Shown piece after piece: positions 1 to 6,755 of a stretch of 14,834 bases of DNA; within the stretch, counting starts at the first letter, position 1, and each line of letters begins with the position of its first letter. Under the pieces are notes generated by a model that searched no databases, was not told the DNA's origin, and was given only the letters and a program-made list of their open reading frames with translations. The position numbers and the translations under genes were made by a program. The DNA is from Paenibacillaceae bacterium (GTDB lineage Bacteria; Bacillota; Bacilli; Paenibacillales; NBRC-103111): NCBI GenBank assembly GCA_020697475.1, contig JAJFMO010000065.1:1-14834 (forward strand). Reading direction: 5' to 3'.

Positions 1-1509
1 GTTCAATATATTTCCAATACGGACCCTTCCCTGGATAATTCTTCAACCAATAAAACGTTAATTAGCGTTCAGACGGAAACTGCAGGAGATACGGTGCTGG
101 TTCGGCCATATAGTGTTACTTTGGTCAGTTGGGACAATGCGAATCAATCCACTATGGCGCCTCAGACAGCGCCGAGACTACTGTCCGCCGATCCGCAAAG
201 CGCAAGCGAGGTGAATTTGTCTTGGGACGCCGTTCCACTGGCTACCGGATACACGATCCACTATGGCACAGCCCCGGGCAGTTATAGCTCGACTTACACT
301 ATCAACAGCGGAACGACAACGACGCACACGCTAAGCGGGTTAAGCAGCGGCACCGTTTATTATGTAGCGGTAAGCGCGTTTAACGGAAACGGCGACAGCG
401 GCAATTCCAACGAATTTCCGGTCAAAACCGGCGTTCCGACCCAACCGGGCGATGTCACGGCGTTATCCAGGCTGGGCGACATCAAAGTCACGTGGAGCTC
501 TTCTCCTCATGCCAGAGGCTATAAGGTGAAGGTTGGTACGTCATCGGGAACGTATTCGTATACGATCGATGTAGGCAATCAAGCCGGATACACGCTGGAA
601 CGCTTGCCTGACGGAACGGCGCTGACGAACGGAACAACGTATTATTTTGCTGTACAGTCGTATAACAACGTCGGCGGATCGGTCAATTCGGGCGAAGTTT
701 CCGGCACGCCATTGGCCGCAACCGCCTATGCCCCGAGCAATGCAAGGGTTACCGGCACCACCGCGAATTCCGTCACATTCGCTTGGGATCGAACACCGTA
801 CGAGAACATCTTCGAACCGTTCCAGTCTCCAGGTGGCGCCGCCAATTGGACAGTAAGCTCCGGGACGTGGAATGTGGAGACTAGAGACGGGTCGATGGCG
901 TACAAGGCGGCCAGCAGCTCGGGCGTCAGTATTTCGACAAACAATAACAGCTCCGGGTTCCATTACGATACCGAGGCGATCATCAAGTTTGACAGTTGGG
1001 CGACGGACGGAGTGGCCGGGCTCGTTGCGCGATACCAGGATGACAACAATTATTATAAATTCGTTTATAGCAACAGCGACGGCAAATTTAAGATCGGCAA
1101 AAAAGTGAACGGAACTGCGTATACCATTGCCAATGTGGCTCATGCCGCTCCGACACCGGGTTCGAAGCTTACGTTCAAGGTGAGTTACGACAATCTGGAA
1201 GGATATTTGGACGATGAGCTGGTCATCAGTACGACCGACTCGGACCTGAATCACGGCAAGCTGGGCTTGTACGCACAAAAACAGGACGTATGGTTCGACC
1301 TCGTATATCAAAATTTGGTGAAGGCGGCAAGTTACAACATTTATCGAAGCACATCGCCGTACGGCGGCTACAGCTTACTGCAGAACGTGAGCAACAACAC
1401 TCTCTCGTATACCGATAATACGGGCGGCAACCAATATTACTACAAGCTCACGGCTTTGGACGATAATGGCAATGAATCTTTAGCCACTTCGAATATTGTC
1501 TCGAACTGA
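1..1509 (+). CDS. Secreted multidomain protein with FN3 domains and an inserted LamG-like domain (5' partial)
   Basis: The frame is open from base 1, so the true start lies outside the window; 502 residues are visible before the TGA. Domains by visible residue number: FN3 at about 55-144, FN3 at about 146-238, then a third FN3 that starts at about 243 (SVTFAWD strand) and resumes at about 442 (AASYNIYRSTSPYGGY). Between these halves sits a block of about 170 residues (273-441). It looks like a LamG/concanavalin-type sandwich: a W-T-V-S-S-G-T-W motif, a G-L-V-A-R-Y-Q-D-D-N-N-Y-Y strand, and a closing GKLGLYA. FN3 and LamG-type modules are typical of extracellular glycosidases and polysaccharide lyases of soil Bacillota, where they act as spacers or glycan-binding parts. 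No catalytic domain is visible, so the enzyme activity, if any, must lie upstream. The composition is rich in Ser, Thr, Gly and Asn, as in exported proteins. The domain calls are fairly sure; the overall role is inferred. Confidence 0.85.
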   Translation, partial: VQYISNTDPSLDNSSTNKTLISVQTETAGDTVLVRPYSVTLVSWDNANQSTMAPQTAPRLLSADPQSASEVNLSWDAVPLATGYTIHYGTAPGSYSSTYTINSGTTTTHTLSGLSSGTVYYVAVSAFNGNGDSGNSNEFPVKTGVPTQPGDVTALSRLGDIKVTWSSSPHARGYKVKVGTSSGTYSYTIDVGNQAGYTLERLPDGTALTNGTTYYFAVQSYNNVGGSVNSGEVSGTPLAATAYAPSNARVTGTTANSVTFAWDRTPYENIFEPFQSPGGAANWTVSSGTWNVETRDGSMAYKAASSSGVSISTNNNSSGFHYDTEAIIKFDSWATDGVAGLVARYQDDNNYYKFVYSNSDGKFKIGKKVNGTAYTIANVAHAAPTPGSKLTFKVSYDNLEGYLDDELVISTTDSDLNHGKLGLYAQKQDVWFDLVYQNLVKAASYNIYRSTSPYGGYSLLQNVSNNTLSYTDNTGGNQYYYKLTALDDNGNESLATSNIVSN

Positions 1510-1520
1510 TTTGTACGCAA

Positions 1521-1551
1521 AAGAGCCCATGAGAACAACTCATGGGCTCTT
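1521..1551 (+). terminator. Hairpin terminator after the FN3 protein, possibly bidirectional
   Basis: A perfect 13-bp stem (AAGAGCCCATGAG / CTCATGGGCTCTT) closes a 5-base loop 11 bases after the TGA. It is followed by TTAAATAT on the + strand. Read on the - strand the stem ends in TTTTG, so it could also stop transcripts from the convergent hydrolase gene. The rest of 1552-1722 shows no gene I can support. Confidence 0.8.
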
Positions 1552-1722
1552 AAATATCACCAAGCCGCAATGATCAGCCAAGCAGTCACTTAACGGGCGT
1601 ATAGCGGAGCGCCACGACGCCTGAGCCGAAAGGGTTTGTGATACTTATTATCCAAAAGCCGGCTCGTTTTCTCATGGATTGCTAATGCGCACAGTCCAGT
1701 TCCTAGCGAACCGTAACAGCAC

Positions 1723-2379
1723 TCAGTCAAGTGATTGACTAAGTAACCATTCATACAACTCAGGATTGGCATATGTTTCCGTCCAAGAATCGTGCTTGGC
1801 TTCGGGATACACGGTTAATTTGGCATTTCCCGCGCATGCCAGCAGCGCGTTGACCATTTTCTCTGATTCTTCAAGCTTTACGATATTGTCTTTCGCACCA
1901 TGAAACGCCCACACCGGCGTATTGACTAACGCTTTCACTTGAGACAGGCTGCCGCCTCCACAAATAGGCACAATAGCTGCAAACTTCTCAGGGTGTGAAG
2001 ACGCTAGATGCCATGAACCAAAGCCTCCCATACTTAGTCCGGTGAGATAAATCCGTTTTTTGTCCACTTTGTAGACCACCGTTATTTCATCTAGTAATGC
2101 CAGCAGTGCATCTTCCTCGACAACCCAGAACGAATCCTCTGGACACTGCGGAGAGACCGCGATAAACGGAAAGCTCGGGTCATTGTCGGCGATTTTTGGG
2201 ATTCCGTGTTTCTTCACTTTATGGATATCGTCCCCCCGTTCGCCTGCACCATGTAAAAACAAAATAAGCGGCCACTTTCTATCACTATCCTGTTCGTATC
2301 CTTCCGGCAAATTCAAGAGATAGTTTAACTGAACTGCTTTCATAACTTGCTTTTCAAATCGATGAGAAGTTTGACTCAT
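1723..2379 (-). CDS. Alpha/beta-hydrolase esterase (dienelactone hydrolase / phospholipase-carboxylesterase type)
   Basis: This 218-residue serine hydrolase has the full signature of a small alpha/beta-hydrolase. There is an oxyanion-hole segment LFLHGAGERG (40-49), a nucleophile elbow G-L-S116-M-G-G, an acid D164 in HGAKDNIV, and a His196 in YPEAKHDSW. No signal peptide or membrane segment is visible, so it probably acts in the cytoplasm. The fold matches predicted peptidase/esterase proteins (COG4099-like) that hydrolyse carboxylic esters; the substrate cannot be told from sequence. The start was placed at the ATG at 2379 because AAGGAG lies 7 bases upstream. An upstream in-frame start at 2448 would add 23 basic residues without family resemblance. 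It lies 82 bases downstream of the reductase-like gene on the same strand and may share its transcript. Confidence 0.85.
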   Translation of the reverse strand: MSQTSHRFEKQVMKAVQLNYLLNLPEGYEQDSDRKWPLILFLHGAGERGDDIHKVKKHGIPKIADNDPSFPFIAVSPQCPEDSFWVVEEDALLALLDEITVVYKVDKKRIYLTGLSMGGFGSWHLASSHPEKFAAIVPICGGGSLSQVKALVNTPVWAFHGAKDNIVKLEESEKMVNALLACAGNAKLTVYPEAKHDSWTETYANPELYEWLLSQSLD

Positions 2380-2461
2380 ACATGATCTCCTTCGTTTTTT
2401 AGAATAGTAGGACGTAGTAAGCTCGAAAACGTATCTCCTGAATTTCACTTTAGCATCTCGG

Positions 2462-3025
2462 TCAGACGATCACGCGGTAGTGAAGATGAACTACACCGCA
2501 TCGGAAGCGGCGCTCACCAAGCAGCTCGAGCCTCATACGGAGGTTATCCGGCAATGCTCGCTTACCCCCACCCAAGACGATCGGATTAACTAGCAGATGA
2601 CACTCGTCCAACAGTCCCGCGCTCATCGCCTGCCCGGCAAGCTCGGGGCCGCCAATCGTAATGTTGGCTTCTGAAGACTGTTTCAGCCTCCGAATCACAT
2701 CTGGATCGAATTCGCGCTCGATCCTGGTCCTGACGCTTGAAACCTCCTGAAGCGTTCGGGAATACACGTTCTTCTCAGCAGCTCTCCAGATCTGAGCGAA
2801 TTCCCGCATTACGTCCGGTTGATCGCCTTTTTTGGCGCTCGCCGTCTCCCAGTACACCATCGACTCGTACATTCGACGCCCGTATAGGTAGGTGCCAATC
2901 GGCCGCTGGAAGTCAGTCCAGAAAGCAAACACCTCGTCATCGGAGATCGACCACTCAATATTGCCGCGCTCATCCTCCATGTAACCGTCCAAAGATACAT
3001 TAATAGGGTAGATCAGTTTAGCCAT
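2462..3025 (-). CDS. Dihydrofolate reductase family protein (RibD C-terminal domain)
   Basis: This 187-residue protein resembles the YyaP/YwjB type of RibD-C/DHFR-like proteins, which bind NADPH. Seen motifs: SLDGYM (11-16), the conserved YGRRMYE (48-54), a GGPELA turn (125-130), and PIVLGGGKRALP (148-159). The length is usual for the family. Members are often annotated as dihydrofolate reductases, but most have no proven substrate, so a reductase role is inferred from fold only. The ATG at 3025 is preceded by GGAGG about 10 bases upstream. Its downstream neighbour on the same strand is the esterase gene. No link to folate or riboflavin synthesis genes is visible here. Confidence 0.88.
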   Translation of the reverse strand: MAKLIYPINVSLDGYMEDERGNIEWSISDDEVFAFWTDFQRPIGTYLYGRRMYESMVYWETASAKKGDQPDVMREFAQIWRAAEKNVYSRTLQEVSSVRTRIEREFDPDVIRRLKQSSEANITIGGPELAGQAMSAGLLDECHLLVNPIVLGGGKRALPDNLRMRLELLGERRFRCGVVHLHYRVIV

Positions 3026-3122
3026 TCTATAACGCCCTCCAATTTTCAGTTTCCAACTTCTATTGATGACATTCTAGAATCGGCAGGGGGAATCTCCACC
3101 TCGTGATTGTTTCTTTACTGAA

Positions 3123-3128
3123 TATTAT
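3123..3128 (-). promoter_or_regulatory. Possible extended -10 promoter for the DHFR-like gene
   Basis: On the - strand TATAAT is preceded by TGC, giving an extended -10 (TGNTATAAT) about 100 bases before the start codon. No good -35 hexamer is seen at 16-18 bases, so this rests on the -10 alone. Confidence 0.4.
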
Positions 3129-3202
3129 AGCACAAGAATTGCCATTCCTTATCCTGCGCTGCTCTCAAAATAATGTCCTCCTCTTTCCTCTTAATCAGGT
3201 AG

Positions 3203-3236
3203 AAAAAACACGGGCAAAGGTTTGCACCTCTGCCCG
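3203..3236 (-). terminator. Rho-independent terminator of sigK
   Basis: On the - strand an 11-bp stem (CGGGCAGAGGT / ACCTTTGCCCG, one G-T wobble) closes a GCAA tetraloop and runs into TGTTTTTT. It starts 27 bases after the sigK stop codon and separates sigK from the reductase-like gene downstream. Confidence 0.9.
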
Positions 3237-3263
3237 CCTTACTCGCTTCATCCGTTCTGTCGA

Positions 3264-3965
3264 TTACCGCTTCGCCATGTAAAACTCATGGTACAGCTTC
3301 ATCAGCGCCCGCTTCTCAATGCGCGAGACATACGATCGCGAAATGCCCAGCTCCCTGGCGATTTCCCGTTGTGTCCGCTCCTCCCCGCCGGTCTCCAAGC
3401 CGAAACGCCCTTTGATCACTTCCTGTTCGCGGTTATCGAGAATATCGAGATTGCGGTAAATTTTGCTTTTCTCAATCTTCAACTGCACCTTATCGATCAC
3501 ATCATCGGCGTCCGTTCCCAAAATATCGATCAATGTAATCTCGTTGCCCTCTTTGTCAGTGCCGATCGGATCGTGCAAAGAGACGTCTTTGCGCGTCTTT
3601 TTGAGAGAACGCAGATGCATCAAAATTTCGTTCTCGATACAGCGGGCGGCGAAGGTGGCGAGTTTCGTTCCTTTGTCCGGGGAAAAGCTCTCGATCGCCT
3701 TGATCAGTCCGATTGTGCCGATCGAGATTAAATCCTCCAGATCTTCCCCCGTGTTGTCGAACTTTTTGACAATGTGCGCGACCAACCTCAGGTTATGTTC
3801 AATCAACAAATTGCGCGAACGCGGGTTGCCCTCCGCCATCAGGCGCAGATGCTTGGTTTCCTCTTCTTCGGTCAGGGGCTGAGGAAAAGCATTGTTCTTC
3901 ACATAAGAGACGAGGAGCGTGAGTTGCTTGATAAATAAAGCGATTGCCGATAACAAGCCAGGCAC
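3264..3965 (-). CDS. sigK: RNA polymerase sporulation sigma factor, pro-sigma-K
   Basis: SigK directs late mother-cell transcription in sporulation (coat and mother-cell lysis genes). It is made as an inactive membrane-bound precursor that SpoIVFB cleaves. With the GTG start at 3965 the protein has 233 residues and a hydrophobic pro-sequence of 20 residues, ending in LLVS just before YVKNNAFPQPL, the mature N-terminus known from Bacillus. Region 2 is clear (EHNLRLVAHIVKKF at 57-69, then DLISIGTIGLIKAIESF and AARCIENEILMHLRSLKKT). Region 4 ends with the helix-turn-helix TQREIARELGISRSYVSRIEKRA (198-220). The gene is one intact frame: there is no skin-type element in the CIENEILMHL region where B. 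subtilis sigK is split. An ATG at 3995 would add ten residues, but it lies upstream of the GGAGGTGG ribosome site. The downstream end is closed by a strong terminator. Confidence 0.96.
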   Translation of the reverse strand: MPGLLSAIALFIKQLTLLVSYVKNNAFPQPLTEEEETKHLRLMAEGNPRSRNLLIEHNLRLVAHIVKKFDNTGEDLEDLISIGTIGLIKAIESFSPDKGTKLATFAARCIENEILMHLRSLKKTRKDVSLHDPIGTDKEGNEITLIDILGTDADDVIDKVQLKIEKSKIYRNLDILDNREQEVIKGRFGLETGGEERTQREIARELGISRSYVSRIEKRALMKLYHEFYMAKR

Positions 3966-3972
3966 GATTAAG

Positions 3973-3980
3973 CCACCTCC
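3973..3980 (-). promoter_or_regulatory. Ribosome binding site that fixes the sigK GTG start
   Basis: GGAGGTGG on the - strand lies 7 bases before the GTG at 3965. It falls inside the frame that would be opened by the ATG at 3995, and so argues for the shorter protein with a 20-residue pro-sequence. Confidence 0.75.
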
Positions 3981-4012
3981 CAAGAAGTTTGCCAATGCAA
4001 CGGCATTGTTAC

Positions 4013-4035
4013 ATTGTATGTGGGTAGGAGCCTAT
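4013..4035 (-). promoter_or_regulatory. Sigma-E-like promoter of sigK
   Basis: CATACAAT on the - strand (4013-4020) is an exact match to the sigma-E -10 consensus. It lies about 50 bases before the sigK start, where an early mother-cell promoter is expected from known sigK control. The nearest ATA for a -35 box (4033-4035) is only 12 bases away, shorter than usual, so the -35 part is weak. A SpoIIID site, also expected, was not clearly found. Confidence 0.5.
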
Positions 4036-4056
4036 GCGTGCCTGTACGGTGCCTGC

Positions 4057-5415
4057 TTATTTGCTCAGTTGTGCGGCAATCTCTTTGTCTGTCCTTTCGG
4101 CCGCTTCACGCAGTGCGGTATTGACGTCCTTGCCTGCGGTATATTCGCCGAGTGCAGCCAAAGTTTCTTTGTCGGCGATCGCCTGGTACTGCGTCTTCAT
4201 CGTCGGCGCGGCAAATTTCGCCGGCAGCAGCGATTTGATATTTTTGCCTTTATAAAACGGCTCGTTAATTCCGAAGCTGCTGATAAGTTTGCTTTGGTCC
4301 TTCAAAACCGACGGCACGCCATCTTTCATCAGCCACTCTTGGTATTCATCCGAAGTAGCGTAGGCGAGCACTTGAAATGCCGCGTCCCGATGCTTGCTCG
4401 TGCTGGTGATATAGAAATAATTGGGATAGCTTTGCGCCCCTACGCCCGGTTTATCCTTGAAGAAGGGCACCTGAACGACATCCCAGTTCAGCAGGTTCTG
4501 ATACGTTTTTCCAGCTCCGCTCAACGTCATGAACATCGCCACGGTTTGATCCTTGTAGAAGGGATCCTGCTGACCCCCCAAAGTAAATTTGTTTTTGGGC
4601 AAATCGTTGCCGGGAATTTTGTAGAAGCGGGCATAGTTTTCAAACGCCCTTTTGAAATTGTCCGCCGTATAGAGTGCCTTGAACGTCTTTGAATCCAAGT
4701 GCGGGGCGGAAAGCTGATTGAGAAACATTAAATGCTGAAAAGCATTCGTGAACCCTTTGTATTGCTGTCCGCCGTCATTGCGCGTCATTTTCTGGGCCAG
4801 CTCGTATAATTCATCCCAGTTCATGCCGTCTTTCGGATACGATACGCCGAACTTGTCGAACAAGTCTTTATTATAGAAGAGGGCGGCGGACGATGTCGTG
4901 ACCGGAAGTCCGTAAATGCCTCCGTTTGCAAGCTGGCGCTGGATTTCCACAGTCGACGGTTCCAGCCGATTCAAGTCGTAATTGTACTTCTTAATCAAAT
5001 CGCTGATGTCGCTTTGTACATTGTAGGTCAACAGAAACGCTGGAGTGAGGCCGACCGAGCTAATCAAAATATCGATCGTTTGGTTCGTGGCAATCGCTTG
5101 CTCGAATGTTTTGCCATCCTTCTGCGGGTAAAACTTGATCGTATATTTGGGGAATTTCTTTCGAATCGGATCGCCGTAGGATTCCATGAACTTGTCTTCC
5201 GTCCATCCGTTGTTCGTCACGTAGAAGACAAGCTCAGTCGGCTCCTCGGCCGCCTTCTTCGCCAAATCTGCGGCGCTTTGTTGCGCAGGAGCGTTCTTTC
5301 CCGTATCGGTTCCGCTTTGACCGGCGTCCTTGCTCGCCGTACCGGTTGCGCAAGCTGTAAGCGCAAACATGAGGCAAATCATTGTTACTATCATCCATGC
5401 TATTTTACTGAACAT
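4057..5415 (-). CDS. ABC-type sugar-binding lipoprotein (extracellular solute-binding protein family 1)
   Basis: This 452-residue lipoprotein would capture sugars or oligosaccharides on the outer face of the membrane for an ABC importer. The N-terminus MFSKIAW is followed by a hydrophobic stretch and a lipobox L19-T-A-C22, then a Ser/Gly/Ala/Lys-rich linker. The body carries family-1 SBP hallmarks: GGIYGLPVTTSSAALFYNKDLF, the W-D-E-L helix after it, and late motifs such as AAFQVLAYATSDEYQEWL. The ATG at 5415 was chosen because GGGGGAG lies just upstream; an ATG at 5439 precedes that site. It is the last gene of the - strand operon, 37 bases after the AGE-type gene. No permease or ATPase gene follows, since sigK comes next, so its importer is encoded elsewhere. 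No clear intrinsic terminator lies between its stop codon and sigK. Confidence 0.93.
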   Translation of the reverse strand: MFSKIAWMIVTMICLMFALTACATGTASKDAGQSGTDTGKNAPAQQSAADLAKKAAEEPTELVFYVTNNGWTEDKFMESYGDPIRKKFPKYTIKFYPQKDGKTFEQAIATNQTIDILISSVGLTPAFLLTYNVQSDISDLIKKYNYDLNRLEPSTVEIQRQLANGGIYGLPVTTSSAALFYNKDLFDKFGVSYPKDGMNWDELYELAQKMTRNDGGQQYKGFTNAFQHLMFLNQLSAPHLDSKTFKALYTADNFKRAFENYARFYKIPGNDLPKNKFTLGGQQDPFYKDQTVAMFMTLSGAGKTYQNLLNWDVVQVPFFKDKPGVGAQSYPNYFYITSTSKHRDAAFQVLAYATSDEYQEWLMKDGVPSVLKDQSKLISSFGINEPFYKGKNIKSLLPAKFAAPTMKTQYQAIADKETLAALGEYTAGKDVNTALREAAERTDKEIAAQLSK

Positions 5416-5452
5416 CAAGCTCTCCCCCTGGGTTTGCAAAATTGGGTATGGC

Positions 5453-6733
5453 TCATCTCGCCTTTAAGCGAGCATCAAGCAATTCTATGATCAACAGCAC
5501 GTTTCTTAAAATGTGATAAGGATCCTTGACCGGCAAGGCAACTACCGCATCGACCGGGTCTCCTTGGTGATCGCGGATTTGGATCCATTCGCCTATGCTT
5601 CGGTCGGGATTGGGAAAAACGCGAAACACATAATCGTGAAGTCGGCGGAACATTGTATAAAAACGGGCATCCCTTGTCGATTCTCCGCAGAGCAGGGTTG
5701 TATAGAGCGCTTCCGAATGGGGCCACCAAAGCTTCATGTTCCATGTATCGGCCACCAGTTGTTCGAATCGGTCGCCTGCCCGTTCTCCGCGGGGTTCTCC
5801 GCCTTCCCTGTCGACGTAACGGAACAAGCCGCCGTATTGTTCATCCCATCCGAGTTCCAACGTGTTAGCCGCAATGCCGGCGGCCCGGTCAACGATATCC
5901 GAACGTTGGTTTTTTTGCGCCTCGACGATGACGAACCACATGCATTCGATCGTATGGCCGGGATTGATATGCCGGGCCAAGAGCGTATTTGCATTCACCT
6001 CCTTTGATCGTGGAAGCAGCTCGGGGATCCAATCCCGCCCGTCGGCGAAACGGAAGATGATATCCTCCATCCAGACGCGGCTATCACTGCGCAGCTCAGG
6101 CGACCGACGGTCACCAAGCTCTTCCATGGCGTTTGCCAGTTCCTGACTCGTATTGAGCATGATCATCGAGTAGCCGTGCGCGTCATAGCCGGGAGGCACC
6201 GGATAAGGCTCGCTGCGTACAGTGCCTGACCTCAACCTTCGTTCTATGTGCCGATACAGCGTGTAGGCTTTGTCCAGAGCTTGCGCATTCTTAGTCAACC
6301 TCGCATATTCCGCATACCCGATGACCACGAAGCAATCGGCATAGAAGCTGAGATCATAGCCTTCCCCCGGAATGGCTTCCTTGTTATCGCCCTCTCTGCT
6401 GAGCAAAAAACTGCAGCTGCCATCCGGCAAAAACGCGTGCCGCTCCAGAAACTCGAAAGTTTTTCGGGCTTGCCCGATATAGGAAGAGGCTTCGCCGCGA
6501 AGCAACCCTCTAGAGCAATGGGACGCGATCCGTGTCCACAGCCACAAAAACCTTCCTTGCGACCAGGTGAATTTGTCACGGCTTAGCAGACGATCCCCGG
6601 AATTGTTAAAGCAGGTGTACACTCCGCCGTATTCCTTGTCTTCCGCATTTCGCCAAAACGGCAACAGTTGACGCTCCGCATGCTCACGGTAAAACTCCAG
6701 CCATTGCTCATACTCCAGCTTGCTTGCACTCAT
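5453..6733 (-). CDS. AGE-family sugar epimerase/isomerase (N-acylglucosamine 2-epimerase type)
   Basis: This 426-residue cytoplasmic protein has an (alpha/alpha)6-barrel. AGE-superfamily members epimerise or isomerise sugars at C2 (N-acylglucosamine/N-acylmannosamine, glucose/mannose in cellobiose, mannose/fructose). Seen: YGGVYTCFNNSGDRLL (35-50) and KFTWSQGR (54-61) as in the family's WxQxR motif; HINPGH260TIE263; the WWPH339SEAL segment; and a C-terminal K-D-P-Y-H407 like the family's KGPFH. These His/Glu positions are the known catalytic and substrate residues of the family. Which sugar it uses cannot be decided from motifs. The ATG at 6733 has GGAGG 10 bases upstream; the longer frame starting at 6847 would overlap the upstream gene. 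It begins 22 bases after the stop of the big secreted enzyme, which implies one transcript and a role in handling its products. Confidence 0.92.
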   Translation of the reverse strand: MSASKLEYEQWLEFYREHAERQLLPFWRNAEDKEYGGVYTCFNNSGDRLLSRDKFTWSQGRFLWLWTRIASHCSRGLLRGEASSYIGQARKTFEFLERHAFLPDGSCSFLLSREGDNKEAIPGEGYDLSFYADCFVVIGYAEYARLTKNAQALDKAYTLYRHIERRLRSGTVRSEPYPVPPGYDAHGYSMIMLNTSQELANAMEELGDRRSPELRSDSRVWMEDIIFRFADGRDWIPELLPRSKEVNANTLLARHINPGHTIECMWFVIVEAQKNQRSDIVDRAAGIAANTLELGWDEQYGGLFRYVDREGGEPRGERAGDRFEQLVADTWNMKLWWPHSEALYTTLLCGESTRDARFYTMFRRLHDYVFRVFPNPDRSIGEWIQIRDHQGDPVDAVVALPVKDPYHILRNVLLIIELLDARLKAR

Positions 6734-6755
6734 TTTCGCCAAGCCTCCATGGAAA

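Noticed and set aside
541..1311. 256-residue - strand frame inside the FN3 protein gene
   Set aside because: It is antisense to a gene with clear domains and codes for nothing family-like.
1590..1772. 60-residue - strand frame ending RRRGAPLYAR
   Set aside because: It overlaps the end of the hydrolase gene in another frame and lacks a ribosome site. The tail seemed vaguely familiar as a short Paenibacillus hypothetical protein, but I cannot support this from sequence.
3984..4692. Long + strand frames opposite sigK and the SBP gene
   Set aside because: They are antisense shadows of two well-supported genes, with no domain content.
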